Shown: positions 9,708 to 20,705 of the stretch, one piece after another
Layout: each line of letters begins with the position of its first letter
How positions within the stretch are numbered: position 1 is the first letter of the stretch
Origin: Deltaproteobacteria bacterium UBA5205
Lineage (GTDB): Bacteria; Desulfobacterota; Syntrophorhabdia; Syntrophorhabdales; Syntrophorhabdaceae
Assembly (NCBI GenBank): GCA_002412715.1
Contig: DHVP01000015.1
Span: forward strand, 24,353 to 88,352
Length of the DNA: 64,000 nt
Direction: 5' to 3'
Translations under genes and position numbers: made by a program
Notes under the pieces: model-generated
Database searches by the model: none
What the model saw: the letters and a program-made list of their open reading frames with translations, nothing else
Told to the model about the DNA's origin: nothing

Positions 9708-10428
9708 GCTTCCTCCCGGTGAGTTTCAGATACACAGCCTCGAGATTCCCCCCGTACCGGTCCATGAGTTCCCGGGGTGAGGCGATAACAATTATCTTCC
9801 CCCTGTCCATGATGGCGACACGATTGCACAGTCTCTCGGCCTCCTCCATGTAGTGGGTCGTCAGGAGGAGCGTCTTGCCCTGTGCCTGCAGATCGGAAAG
9901 CCTCTTCCAGACCATCTGCCTGCTGTGCGGATCGAGGCCGGTCGTGGGTTCATCAAGGATGATCAGCTTGGGATCGTTCACGATCGACCTCACGAGAAGA
10001 AGGCTTCTTTTCATACCCCCCGACAGGCTCTTGATGTTCGCCTTCATCTTATCCGTAAGCCCCACGGAAGCGAGAAGTTCTTTCGCGAGCGGCAGCGTCT
10101 TCTTTCTCGGCATGTCGAAGTATCTTCCGTAGACGACAAGGTTCTGGATGACGGAAAGGTCCGGATCGAGGCTGTCATCCTGGGGCATGACCCCTATACA
10201 TGATTTGATAAGGCTCGGGTCCTTCCGGACATCATGGCCGAGAACCATGACCTCCCCCCGTGTCGGAGGGAGAAAACAATAAAGGATGCGCATTATCGTC
10301 GTCTTTCCGGCACCGTTCGGTCCCAGGAAACCGAAACACTCCCCGGCCGTGATGGAAAAATTGACCCCGTCGACGGCCCTGAACCCCTCATAGTCTTTTG
10401 TCAGATTTTTTGCGGTAATGATATCCAT
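9697..10428 (-). CDS. ABC transporter ATP-binding protein (NodI/DrrA-like)
   Basis: A 243-residue single-domain ATPase with Walker A GPNGAGKTT (about residue 35), Q-loop QDDSLDPD, signature LSGGMKRSL (about 134), Walker B LIILDEPTTGLD (about 154) and H-loop TTHYME. It is the energy-coupling partner of the ABC-2 permease encoded immediately downstream. The pair faces away from the fix operon and converges on dacB. Confidence 0.93.
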   Translation of the reverse strand: MDIITAKNLTKDYEGFRAVDGVNFSITAGECFGFLGPNGAGKTTIMRILYCFLPPTRGEVMVLGHDVRKDPSLIKSCIGVMPQDDSLDPDLSVIQNLVVYGRYFDMPRKKTLPLAKELLASVGLTDKMKANIKSLSGGMKRSLLLVRSIVNDPKLIILDEPTTGLDPHSRQMVWKRLSDLQAQGKTLLLTTHYMEEAERLCNRVAIMDRGKIIVIASPRELMDRYGGNLEAVYLKLTGRKLES

Positions 10429-10571
10429 GAAAACTCACAATTAAAATAGCAGAAAAGAGGTGAAGAAGAAAGTACACCGCGCGTAAATCGGCGCCTGACA
10501 AGCGAAAAACGGTCTTGAAGGACGCGTAAGGTCAAAAATGGCCCGCGTAGACCGGTTAAACCCCGAAGAGT

Positions 10572-10850
10572 CTACCCGTACCTGTACTGCACGCCGAAAT
10601 CCCCTTTCGGGTAGGTCCATGTAATGGCGCCTTCCGTACAGGCTATCATGCAGGTGCCGCATTCCAGACAGCCCGCATACTCCACGATGATCGCATTTTC
10701 CTCTTCATTGAAGGTATAGAGGTACCCGGGGCAAACCGTCAGGCAGTATCGTTTGGTGCACCGCGTCCTGCAGATGTCGTGGTTTATGATAATGTGACTT
10801 TCCTTATCCGTCTTGAACGCGTCGATGGCAAGCTTTTCGTCGATCTTCAT
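10572..10850 (-). CDS. fixX: FixX-like ferredoxin
   Basis: A 92-residue ferredoxin-like protein with two cysteine sets, CRTRCTKRYCLTVCPG and CLECGTCMIACTEGAI. This is the FixX pattern that accompanies ETF:quinone oxidoreductase-like FixC. ATG at 10850 is chosen because GAGG lies about ten bases upstream and the protein then begins MKIDEKLAI. A longer in-frame start at 10892 would overlap fixC. With FixABC it should pass electrons between a flavoprotein dehydrogenase, quinone and a low-potential acceptor. Confidence 0.9.
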   Translation of the reverse strand: MKIDEKLAIDAFKTDKESHIIINHDICRTRCTKRYCLTVCPGYLYTFNEEENAIIVEYAGCLECGTCMIACTEGAITWTYPKGDFGVQYRYG

Positions 10851-10863
10851 GTCCTGGGTTACC

Positions 10864-12153
10864 TCATATCTTCCTGATACGATACAGCTCAAGGAGTCGC
10901 TTCATACTCAGCATGCCCGATGACTTCAGCCCGTCCCAGAGTGTTTTTCCCAGAGGCCCTTTCGGGTTTTCGTCGAACCACATCATCTTTTCCAGGAGAC
11001 CGGGAAAGGTTTCGGGGTAATAGGAAAAGAATGACTCGTTTTCGAGATAGCCGGGCATGTTTTTCGCAGCCTCCAGGTCTTTCATGACAAAGGTTTCCTT
11101 AAGCCGCCGGGCGTAGCCGGAAAGGGTCGATTCCGAAAAGTCACCCGATTCTCTTGCATTGATTATGGTTTCAGCGGCGATCATTCCCGACGCTATGGCA
11201 AATTCCATCCCGCGCACCGTGACACCCATATTGAGGGCAAAACCGGCGGCATCGCCGGCAAGGAGAATGCCGTTCCCGAAGAGCTTTCCGACACCGTCGT
11301 ACCCCGCCTCGGGTATGACGTGGGCCGAATACTCGACAATCTTAGAGCCTTCCAGGATTCTCGTCATCTCATAGCGTTCCTTGAACATCTCAAGGAGCAT
11401 CGGGGCGTCGACCGCCGGGCTCTTTTGCATCAGGGCATTGACGCCTGCCACGACACCAATGGATACGGTGTCCCTGTTCGTGTAGAGAAAACCGCCTCCG
11501 AACATGCCTTTCGTCACATCGCCCAGAAAGAGATGGGCTGCGCCTTCCCCGTCTTCAACATTGAAGCGGTCGTTTATCTTCTCTTCGGACAGTTCGAGGA
11601 CCTCTTTCATGCCTACGGCAAAACTTTTCGGCGCCATGGCGCGCCGCAAGCCGGCCTTTTGCGCCATGAAAGACAGGACGCCATCGCAGGCAACGACAAC
11701 ATGGGCGGGAATCTCCTCCGGCCCGGCCTTTATCCCGGCCACCGCGCCGCCCTCCCACAAAAGATCATCGACGCGGTACTTGGGGATGACAAAGACACCC
11801 CGGGCCATGAGACGCTCAGAGAGCCACCTGTCAAGACGGGCCCTGAGCACCGTATAACTGTGGTCTTCTTCCCTGAATCTTTCCGCAGTGTGGTCGAGGC
11901 TGACGGATCGTCCGCTCCCGAGAAGGCTCCAGCGCTCCCGGACAACCTTGCGTTCGAAGGGGGCGCCGTCAAGCATGTCCGATGCCATGTTCTTTACCGG
12001 CAGCAGGTAGAGTCTGCCGCCCGTCACATTCTTGCTGCCGGCGAAATCGCCGCGCTCCACCACAACCACCTGCACACCATGACGGGCAAGCACGTGCGCG
12101 CAGGATAAACCGGCGAGACCGGCACCGACGATCACTACATCGATTTTTTCCAT
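10864..12153 (-). CDS. fixC: FixC-like FAD-dependent oxidoreductase (ETF-quinone oxidoreductase family)
   Basis: A 429-residue flavoprotein with an N-terminal dinucleotide-binding GAGLAGLSCAHVLARHG (residues about 10-26), a glutamate at the end of the second strand (VVVER), and a second FAD motif GILLAGDAAGFALNMG near residue 292. It lacks its own C-terminal ferredoxin, which is supplied by the adjacent FixX. The FixABCX complex is known to bifurcate electrons from NADH to quinone and ferredoxin or flavodoxin in diazotrophs. In an anaerobe it may instead serve acyl-CoA or aromatic acid oxidation. It starts four bases after the stop of the EtfA gene. Confidence 0.93.
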   Translation of the reverse strand: MEKIDVVIVGAGLAGLSCAHVLARHGVQVVVVERGDFAGSKNVTGGRLYLLPVKNMASDMLDGAPFERKVVRERWSLLGSGRSVSLDHTAERFREEDHSYTVLRARLDRWLSERLMARGVFVIPKYRVDDLLWEGGAVAGIKAGPEEIPAHVVVACDGVLSFMAQKAGLRRAMAPKSFAVGMKEVLELSEEKINDRFNVEDGEGAAHLFLGDVTKGMFGGGFLYTNRDTVSIGVVAGVNALMQKSPAVDAPMLLEMFKERYEMTRILEGSKIVEYSAHVIPEAGYDGVGKLFGNGILLAGDAAGFALNMGVTVRGMEFAIASGMIAAETIINARESGDFSESTLSGYARRLKETFVMKDLEAAKNMPGYLENESFFSYYPETFPGLLEKMMWFDENPKGPLGKTLWDGLKSSGMLSMKRLLELYRIRKI

Positions 12154-12156
12154 GCC

Positions 12157-13143
12157 TTAGGTATCTTCCCGCGTCTTTTTCAATTCGTCCTTCAAAGCCG
12201 GAAGGACCGCAAAGAGGTCATCGACGATGCCATAATCGGCATACTGAAATATCGGGGCGTTCGGGTCTTTATTGATGGCAACGATGACCCTGGATGTATC
12301 CATACCCATAATGTGGTGAAGGGCGCCGGAAAGACCGCAGCCTATGTACAGCTTCGGGGAGACGGTCTTCCCGCTCTTGCCGATCTGGTCGTCATACTCT
12401 CGCCACTTGCTGTCCACCACCGTTCTCGATGCACCTGTGCGGCCGCCCATGAGGTCTGCTATCTCGTCGAGCATCACAAAATGCTCGGCGGCTTTCATTC
12501 CTCTTCCTCCGCAGATAATGAAATCCGCTTCTTGAAGGTCTACCTTTTTTGACCCGGTCTTTTCAAACGATACCCGTTTTATCCCCGGGTTGGCTTCTGC
12601 GGTAAACTGCTCCTGGACAATCCGGCCCTTGTCGCCCGCATTCCCGACGGTAAAGGAATTGGGTCTGAATGTGACGATGACCATCGAGTCGGCCTTCGGA
12701 GCAAGCCACGATATCACCTTGCCACCAAAGAGCGGCTTCTTGATCTTTATTCCTTCCCCTTCAAGATCCAGCCCCACTGCATCGGAGATCATGGCCGCCT
12801 GCAGACGAACGGCAATTCTGGGGAAAAGGTCCTTGCCGGTCATCGATGACGTACCGAGGAGCAACATGGGTTCGTATTTTTTCAGTATCCCTTCCAGGAC
12901 CGACCCATAGGTGTCCCAGCCGTAGTCCGCCAGCGATTCGTCATCGACAAGGACCGTCGTGTCAGCGTACCCGCTTACCATCTCCGCCGCGTCTTTGACG
13001 CCGGACCCCACCACCACGGCGAAAAGGCCAGATGAAAATTGTGAGGCCACCCGCCTTCCCACCGACAACAATTCGAGCGATGCCTTTCTGGGCACCGAAT
13101 CCTTGCATTCAACAAAAACAAAAACATCTCTGGTCATGTGCAT
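12157..13143 (-). CDS. fixB: Electron transfer flavoprotein alpha subunit (FixB-like)
   Basis: A 328-residue ETF alpha subunit. The C-terminal FAD-binding half shows GRGMKAAEHF (about 210), GGRTGASRTVVD (about 228), QIGKSGKTVSPKLYIGCG (about 251) and NKDPNAPIFQYADYGI (about 290), all standard ETF-alpha signatures. The N-terminal half is the usual Rossmann-like domain. It sits nine bases after the beta subunit gene and just before fixC, so it is part of the fixABCX operon. Confidence 0.95.
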   Translation of the reverse strand: MHMTRDVFVFVECKDSVPRKASLELLSVGRRVASQFSSGLFAVVVGSGVKDAAEMVSGYADTTVLVDDESLADYGWDTYGSVLEGILKKYEPMLLLGTSSMTGKDLFPRIAVRLQAAMISDAVGLDLEGEGIKIKKPLFGGKVISWLAPKADSMVIVTFRPNSFTVGNAGDKGRIVQEQFTAEANPGIKRVSFEKTGSKKVDLQEADFIICGGRGMKAAEHFVMLDEIADLMGGRTGASRTVVDSKWREYDDQIGKSGKTVSPKLYIGCGLSGALHHIMGMDTSRVIVAINKDPNAPIFQYADYGIVDDLFAVLPALKDELKKTREDT

Positions 13144-13152
13144 ACCTCCTGT

Positions 13153-13944
13153 TTACAGCACCTTCGCCTCTTCCTTGAGCGCCCTGACGAGACCTGTCGC
13201 TTTTTCTTCAGGCGATGCACCCTCAATGATGCTGACAGAAGGCCGCTTGGCAGGCAATTCATAGGAAAGGACCGCGATCTTTGATGTCTCCCTATCTATT
13301 GAGCCGAAGGGGATTTCGATTGCCACAGGGTCAAGAACGGCTATCTCGGTCTTCATCGCCTTCATCACTCCCGTGATGAGCGGCACCCGTGGTTCATTGA
13401 GACCTTTCTGAGTGGTAAGAAGCGCCGGCAACGAGATCTCGGACACCTTTTTGCCGCCCTCTATCTCGCTTTGGACCTCGGCCGTGCCGGTGCCGGAAAC
13501 CTGAAGCCTCGTGACCTGATTGACGTGCGGTATTTTGAGAAACTCGGCGATCATGGGACCCACATTGGCGCTTTCATCATCCATGGCCTGACGGCCGCAA
13601 AGAATCAAATCGAACCCTTCTTTCCCGGCAAAGCCTGCAAGGATACGCGAAACGATGAGGGGATCGTCGCTCTCATGGTTTCTGCTGTCGATAAGGAACG
13701 CCCTGTCGGCACCCATGGCTATCGTTGTCCTTAAAGCCTCGACCGCCCTCGGGGGCGCAAAGGTGCAAACCGTGATCTCGACATCCTTCAATGACTCCTT
13801 GATTCGTATGGCTTCTTCGACTGCAAATTCATCGAAGAAGTTGACGGTGTATTTATTTTCAATCTCAAGATCTTTCTGATCGGAGCTTATGATAATCCGG
13901 GCTTCCGTATCAGCCACCTCTTTTATGAATACCAGAACCTTCAC
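13153..13944 (-). CDS. fixA: Electron transfer flavoprotein beta subunit (FixA-like)
   Basis: A 263-residue ETF beta subunit with signature LCGRQAMDDESANVGPMIAE near residue 110 and LPALLTTQKGLNEPRVP near 178. In bifurcating ETFs this subunit carries the bifurcating FAD, and FixA-group proteins belong to that class. It is the first gene of the operon. GGAGG lies about seven bases upstream of the ATG, and a good promoter is seen about 150 nt further up. Confidence 0.95.
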   Translation of the reverse strand: MKVLVFIKEVADTEARIIISSDQKDLEIENKYTVNFFDEFAVEEAIRIKESLKDVEITVCTFAPPRAVEALRTTIAMGADRAFLIDSRNHESDDPLIVSRILAGFAGKEGFDLILCGRQAMDDESANVGPMIAEFLKIPHVNQVTRLQVSGTGTAEVQSEIEGGKKVSEISLPALLTTQKGLNEPRVPLITGVMKAMKTEIAVLDPVAIEIPFGSIDRETSKIAVLSYELPAKRPSVSIIEGASPEEKATGLVRALKEEAKVL

Positions 13945-14103
13945 TTCGCATGCCTCCTTTGGACCTGAATTTATGTCGATAACCAGAAAAATATGAAACG
14001 GCCGGGAGTTAAGCGGGGCTTATATCATATATACGATAATCAATAGGAAAATCCCCTTGTTGTTGTCTGAATTCATCACCAGAACACTGGGAAAATTTTG
14101 CAT

Positions 14104-14132
14104 AGATTATTTTAACGGTGCCCTTTTGTCAA
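14104..14132 (-). promoter_or_regulatory. Sigma-70 promoter for fixABCX
   Basis: On the minus strand, TTGACA (14132-14127) and TAATCT (14109-14104) are separated by exactly 17 bases. This implies transcription from about 14097 and a leader of about 150 nt before fixA. The rest of the 13945-14309 gap shows only the fixA ribosome-binding site and a hairpin. Confidence 0.55.
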
Positions 14133-14242
14133 GGAAAAACTGGCAATGGGCGGCAGGCGGCAAACAGCCCGTAGCCGCGTTCCAACGCCCGAAACGACCC
14201 ATCGGGCCGCCTTACTGAAAGAAGACAGCACAAGCGATTATC

Positions 14243-14273
14243 GCTCATCGATCGCCCCAACCGATCGATGAGC
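14243..14273 (-). terminator. Hairpin downstream of rpoD, probable terminator
   Basis: A perfect 12-bp inverted repeat (14243-14254 with 14262-14273, arm GCTCATCGATCG) with a 7-nt loop lies 37 bases after the rpoD stop. No U-tract follows on the minus strand, so termination is likely but may be weak or factor-assisted. Confidence 0.45.
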
Positions 14274-14309
14274 CTCACCCTTTATCTTTATCTGAACAGT
14301 TAGCTCGAA

Positions 14310-15863
<1,554 letters not shown>

Positions 15864-15867
15864 CTCT

Positions 15868-17580
15868 CTATAAAAAATTATTTTTTATATGCGTCAATAC
15901 CTGTCTCTTTTGTTCCAGGAGTTCTGTGATCGCCGCTGCGTCCCCCTTCCTTTCCGCCTCGGCAAGCTTCTCGGTCAGCTTCTTGGATTTCTCCGTGAAA
16001 AACTGGCGTTCAATGTGTTTGAAATAGTCGAGAAGCACCTTTTCAGGCTCGTCGGGATCCAGATGGCCGTCGTCAAAGGCTGCATCAAGGACAAGCCCCT
16101 TCAGATCCTCTTTATCGAGAGTCTCGATAAAGTTCCGTACGTCAAGATTTCTTTCCTGTTCAAAACAAGAAACCATTCTTGTCATGACCTCTCTCACATC
16201 AGCATCCTTAATGTAATGCAGTACCTCCTTTCCTTCAAAGAATTGAAGAAGATCGGGGCGTGTGATGCAAACATTGATAACCTTCTTTTCGATAACGCTT
16301 TTCGTGCTGTCTGCCCTGACAACCCCGTTATTCATCTCATACGACCTGCCGCCGGGAAAATGCTCTTCCTCGACCCCGGTCAACTCGGACAGGCGCTTAA
16401 TGTAGAGTCTCTTTTTCACCCTGTCGCTGATGGCATCGATATGAGGCATCACCTGTCTGATGAAAACCTGTTTTCCCCGAACCGTAGTCATCTTTTCTTT
16501 TTCGGCATAGTAGTCGAAATAGAAATCGAGAATGGGCTTCCGTTTCTTCGCAATCTCCACGATCGCGTCGGCACCCTTTTCGCGAACAAAACTGTCGGGA
16601 TCATGCCCTTCGGGCAGGACGACCATGTTGCCGTTCACCTCCATCTCCGCGAAGAGCCCGATCAGTCTCAACGCACTCTTGATTCCCGCTTCGTCCCCGT
16701 CAAGCATGAGTGTGATGTTCTCGGTATAATTCCTCAGTTTCGCTATCTGCCCCTCCGTAACCGAGGTTCCGAGAGTGGAGACGGCGTTCTTGAGGCCTGC
16801 CCCGTAAAGGGCAATCAAATCGAAATAACCTTCAACGATATAGACTTCATCCAGATCGGTAATGTGCTTTTTTGTCCTGTCGATACCGAACAACGAACTT
16901 CGCTTCGAAAATACGGAAGACTCGGGAGAGTTCACATACTTCGGCATGCCATCCTTCTCAAGGGTCCTTCCGCCAAAACCGATAACCCTCTTGTTGACAT
17001 CGATGATGGGGATAACGACCCTCCCCCAGAACATGTCATAGAACTCGGTGTCTTTCATCCTTACGATGCCCGTACTCAAAAAGACATCGCCGGGTATGTC
17101 GGTGGACTTGAGAAGGGCCTTCAAGGCCCCCCGTGAACGTTCACTGTAGCCAAGCTTGAACTCCTCCATTATCTCGGCGGAGATCCCTCTCTTCTCGAGA
17201 TAGTCGCGGGCAAAGCTCGTGCGCCGAAGACTCTTCTGATAAAATTCGCACAGTTTCCCGAGCGCATCGTAGTGGCCTGCCTTCTTTCTGTCGCCCTTTC
17301 TCTCCACCTCGATCCCGTATTGACGGCCAAGATGTTCAAGGGCCTCGACGAAGGTAAGGTTTTCATATTTCATTATGAAGCTCACCGCATTCCCGCCTTC
17401 CCTGCAGCCGAAACAATAAAAGATCTGCTTTTCCACGCTTACAGTGAAAGAAGGCGTCTTTTCCTTGTGGAACGGACAAAGCCCCATGTAGTCCTTGCCG
17501 GCCTTTCTCAACTTAACGTGTTGAGATATGACATCGATAATGTTCACTCTCTGCAAAAGCTCGTCAAGGGACACTTTCAT
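15868..17580 (-). CDS. dnaG: DNA primase
   Basis: A 570-residue replication primase. The N-terminal CHC2 zinc finger reads CPFHKEKTPSF...FYCFGCREGGN (residues about 36-65). The RNA polymerase core has the TOPRIM motifs VYIVEGYFDLIALYGAG (about 247) and LMLDGDEAG (about 292). The C-terminal helicase-binding domain is present but short. The start codon overlaps the mutS2 stop (ATGA) and the end is four bases before rpoD. Confidence 0.96.
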   Translation of the reverse strand: MKVSLDELLQRVNIIDVISQHVKLRKAGKDYMGLCPFHKEKTPSFTVSVEKQIFYCFGCREGGNAVSFIMKYENLTFVEALEHLGRQYGIEVERKGDRKKAGHYDALGKLCEFYQKSLRRTSFARDYLEKRGISAEIMEEFKLGYSERSRGALKALLKSTDIPGDVFLSTGIVRMKDTEFYDMFWGRVVIPIIDVNKRVIGFGGRTLEKDGMPKYVNSPESSVFSKRSSLFGIDRTKKHITDLDEVYIVEGYFDLIALYGAGLKNAVSTLGTSVTEGQIAKLRNYTENITLMLDGDEAGIKSALRLIGLFAEMEVNGNMVVLPEGHDPDSFVREKGADAIVEIAKKRKPILDFYFDYYAEKEKMTTVRGKQVFIRQVMPHIDAISDRVKKRLYIKRLSELTGVEEEHFPGGRSYEMNNGVVRADSTKSVIEKKVINVCITRPDLLQFFEGKEVLHYIKDADVREVMTRMVSCFEQERNLDVRNFIETLDKEDLKGLVLDAAFDDGHLDPDEPEKVLLDYFKHIERQFFTEKSKKLTEKLAEAERKGDAAAITELLEQKRQVLTHIKNNFL

Positions 17581-19868
17581 GCAAACTCCACAATGGTGAC
17601 ACCGGCGTTGCGTTCGTCGGGGTGATATTCACGAACATAGGGGGTACCCCCAAGGCGCTGTCTGACGGCCTGCATAAGTCTGCCCGTACCGATGCCATGA
17701 ACGATCCTGATCTGCGACACACCCTCGACCACGGCCCGGTCAAGAAACGTGTCGACGATCTTTAGCGCCTCTTCGACCCGCATACCGACGAGGTTCAATT
17801 CCCGTTGTTCTATTTTTTCTACGCTGATTTCGGTCTTGTCTTTCGATACCCGCTTCGGGCCCTCAACCGCCTTGACGAGAAACATCCTTTTCAGTTTCGT
17901 TCTTACGTTTCCGAGAGCGACTTCGAAAACACTTCCCTCTCTGTCGACATCGACGACGTACCCTTTGCTCCCCAGCGTCTTCACCAGAACGTAGTCGCCT
18001 ATTCGGATGTCCTCCCTGACCTCCTTCGCGGATCCCCCCAACCTCTCCTTCAGGGAACGTACTTTCTCCTTACTCTTTGTTATAGACCTTCTTTCCTTTT
18101 TTGCAACCTCTTTTTTGATATCATCGATCTCGACGTCCAGTTCGAGAAGTCTTTCCCGGCATTTGTCTTCCCATTTTCTGAGGTATTCCTCCCTCTTTTC
18201 CCTGATGATCTTCAGCCGTTCCCGTGCCTCTTCTTTCGTTTTTTCCAGGTGAAGGCGCTCTTCGCGGGCCTTTGTCTTTTCTTCCTCGAGGCTTGTTATC
18301 AGATCATTGAGCATAAATTCCTGCTCGTTGAAATAGGAATAGCTCTTTTCGATGATCACCTGCGGCACGTCGATCTTTCTGGCCACATTGATCGCATTCG
18401 AGTAGCCGGCAGTTCCATAGATGAGGTGGTAAAGAGGTTTCATGTTCTGACTGTCAAAGGAGGTCGCAACATTGAATGCAAAATCTTTCATATACCCGTA
18501 GGCCTTGATGAGATTGAGATGCGTCGTGACGACGACACGGCAGCCCTTCTCGACGAACGCGTCAATAACTCCCATGGCCAGGGCCGACGCCTCCTGAGGT
18601 TCCGTGTTTCCTCCGATCTCATCAATGAGAACCAGTTCATCTCCGCGTGCGCTGAGATATAGGTCCTTGATTGCATACATGTGGGCAGTGAAACTGCTGA
18701 GTTCCATCGAGATATCCTGTTCATCTCCGATGAGGGCAAATATGTTGGAGTAAAAGGGGATGACAGGCTTCTCGGCGGCCGGGATGAAAAGGCCGGTCTT
18801 CGCCATGAGCGACAGAAGGCCGATGGTCTTCAAGGCGGCGGTCTTTCCCCCCGCATTGGGACCGCTTATGATCATAACCTTTTCGTTCTCCCTCATGACA
18901 ATGTCGATGGGGACCGCTTCATTCTTCCTTGAGATGGTTATGAAGGGATTGACGGCCTTCTTGATCTCCAGGCCTCCCTTCGTCGTAATCTCGGGCCTCA
19001 CGCATTTGAACTCATGACAAAAAAGGGCCATAGCATGGAAGAAATCTAGTTCGCCAAGATAGTGTTTGTTTTGTTCCAGGGCCCCCCTGAAACCCCGGGC
19101 AAACTCCGTAAGCTCGTAGAGGATCTTCTTTTCTTCCTCTTTCTCTTCATTGACCAGGATGTTGATGTTGTTATTAAACTCCACACATTCAACGGGTTCC
19201 ACGAAAGATGTTTTGAGTGAATGAGAATAGTCGTGCACGATCCCCTGTATTGCCTCGTTGAAGTTCGGCTTCAGGGGTATGACGTACCTGTTGTTTCTCA
19301 GGGATATGTAATCATCCTGAATGATGGGGCGCATCGCCTCACGGCCCATTATCCTTTCAAGCTGCTTCTTTATCTTCTCCCTGTTCATGAACAGGTCGGC
19401 TCTGATGCGGGACAGATCGTAGGAAGCGCTGTCTTCCAGGTACCCTTCGGCGTTGATGGAACGCGCTATGCGTTTGTAAAGGACGGAGAGCCTGTCGATC
19501 CCGCTCGCCAGTTCATCGATATATTCGCTTTTCTTGAATACCCTGCCAAGAAAACCGGCCACGTCTTCACCGGCCCTCAGGAAGGTTGTCAGCGAAAGAA
19601 ATTCCGACGGCTCAAGAACGGAATCCCTGATGGAGATCCTCTGGAGCACCCCGGTGATGTCGGGAACATCGGAAAAAGGGATCCTGCCGTCCCACTTGAT
19701 GACATCCATGACGGCCTCGATCCGGCCATGGCGCTTCTTTATCTCTTCGATGTCATCGAGGGGCTTGAGTTGACGCAGATCACCCTCTGAAAAGGGCGTG
19801 GAAGAATATTGGAAAACAACGTCCCGAAGCTTGAGATAATCAAGGTAGGATAAAGTCTTATCGATCAT
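17577..19868 (-). CDS. mutS2: Endonuclease MutS2 (recombination/ribosome-rescue ATPase)
   Basis: A 763-residue MutS2. The core ATPase has GPNAGGKTAALKTIG (Walker A, about 330) and LVLIDEIGGNTEPQEASAL (Walker B). A long coiled coil spans residues about 515-630, and the C-terminal Smr endonuclease domain includes LNLVGMRVEEAL and IVHGIGTGRLMQAVR. It lacks the MutS mismatch-binding domain, as expected. It sits inside the rpsU-yqeY-dnaG-rpoD operon and overlaps dnaG by four bases. Confidence 0.95.
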   Translation of the reverse strand: MIDKTLSYLDYLKLRDVVFQYSSTPFSEGDLRQLKPLDDIEEIKKRHGRIEAVMDVIKWDGRIPFSDVPDITGVLQRISIRDSVLEPSEFLSLTTFLRAGEDVAGFLGRVFKKSEYIDELASGIDRLSVLYKRIARSINAEGYLEDSASYDLSRIRADLFMNREKIKKQLERIMGREAMRPIIQDDYISLRNNRYVIPLKPNFNEAIQGIVHDYSHSLKTSFVEPVECVEFNNNINILVNEEKEEEKKILYELTEFARGFRGALEQNKHYLGELDFFHAMALFCHEFKCVRPEITTKGGLEIKKAVNPFITISRKNEAVPIDIVMRENEKVMIISGPNAGGKTAALKTIGLLSLMAKTGLFIPAAEKPVIPFYSNIFALIGDEQDISMELSSFTAHMYAIKDLYLSARGDELVLIDEIGGNTEPQEASALAMGVIDAFVEKGCRVVVTTHLNLIKAYGYMKDFAFNVATSFDSQNMKPLYHLIYGTAGYSNAINVARKIDVPQVIIEKSYSYFNEQEFMLNDLITSLEEEKTKAREERLHLEKTKEEARERLKIIREKREEYLRKWEDKCRERLLELDVEIDDIKKEVAKKERRSITKSKEKVRSLKERLGGSAKEVREDIRIGDYVLVKTLGSKGYVVDVDREGSVFEVALGNVRTKLKRMFLVKAVEGPKRVSKDKTEISVEKIEQRELNLVGMRVEEALKIVDTFLDRAVVEGVSQIRIVHGIGTGRLMQAVRQRLGGTPYVREYHPDERNAGVTIVEFA

Positions 19869-19889
19869 AGGGGCTTTCGACTACCGTCT

Positions 19890-20336
19890 TCAAGACGATA
19901 GTCTCTGAAGCACCATTGTACTCAGCACTTTACCGTCAATCCTCCCCGGAAATTTGTCCATGAGGACCTTTATGACCTTCCCCATTTCTTTCCGGCTGGT
20001 CGCACCGACAGCCGCCACCGCTTCCTCTATTTCCTTGAGAATCTCCTCTTCCGACAATTGGGCCGGTTGGAACTCCTTCAGGATTTCAAGTTCTTTCTCT
20101 TCTTTTTCGGCCAGTTCAAAACGCTGGCCTTTTTTGAAGCTCTCGATGGAATCGTTATGCTGTTTGATCGATGTCCTGACAAGGCCGAAAAACTCCTCAT
20201 CCGACAAAGGTCTGATCTTCTCGACTTCCTTGTTTTTTATCGCAGCAAGGAGCATCCTGAAAACGGACAACCTTATGGTGTCCCTCTTCTTTAAAGCCTC
20301 TTTCAAACCCTCTTCAATTTTGGATTTATAGTCCAT
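19890..20336 (-). CDS. yqeY: GatB/YqeY domain protein
   Basis: A 148-residue YqeY-family protein related to the C-terminal tRNA-binding domain of GatB. Typical segments are LKEALKKRDTIRLSVFRMLLAAIKNKEVE at the start and GKVIKVLMDKFPGRIDGKVLS near the end. The molecular role is not settled. It sits between rpsU (6 nt gap) and mutS2 (21 nt gap), a linkage common across bacteria. Confidence 0.93.
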   Translation of the reverse strand: MDYKSKIEEGLKEALKKRDTIRLSVFRMLLAAIKNKEVEKIRPLSDEEFFGLVRTSIKQHNDSIESFKKGQRFELAEKEEKELEILKEFQPAQLSEEEILKEIEEAVAAVGATSRKEMGKVIKVLMDKFPGRIDGKVLSTMVLQRLSS

Positions 20337-20342
20337 TTATTT

Positions 20343-20552
20343 CTAATAAAGACCTTTATCCATGGTTCTCTTGAGTTTTTTTAGAGCTCTCTTCTTCGCA
20401 GCGAGTATCTTCTTCTTTCTTTTTACGCTGGGCTTTTCGTAATGTTCTCTTTTTTTGATTTCGGAGAGAATCCCGGTTTTCTCGCACTGCTTTTTAAATC
20501 TCTTGAGGGCACTCTCGAAGGATTCACCTTCTCTGATTATAACTGCTGGCAT
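20343..20552 (-). CDS. rpsU: 30S ribosomal protein S21
   Basis: A 69-residue basic protein starting MPAVIIREGESFESALKRF and ending in a Lys/Arg-rich tail, as in bS21. The ATG at 20552 follows GGAGGGAAG. A longer frame up to 20627 has no family similarity in its added residues. It is the first gene of the macromolecular synthesis operon. Confidence 0.95.
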   Translation of the reverse strand: MPAVIIREGESFESALKRFKKQCEKTGILSEIKKREHYEKPSVKRKKKILAAKKRALKKLKRTMDKGLY

Positions 20553-20705
20553 CCATTCTTCCCTCCCTCCATTTGTTGCGTTAGATTTAAGGCTTCTTAT
20601 TAAAACCGAAAAAACTGCCAAAGTCAACAGATTTTAGCGGTCAGACATTGATATTAGTCGATCGGGATGAGGCCATCATCACTTCAAGGGCGAGATCCCA
20701 CCGTG

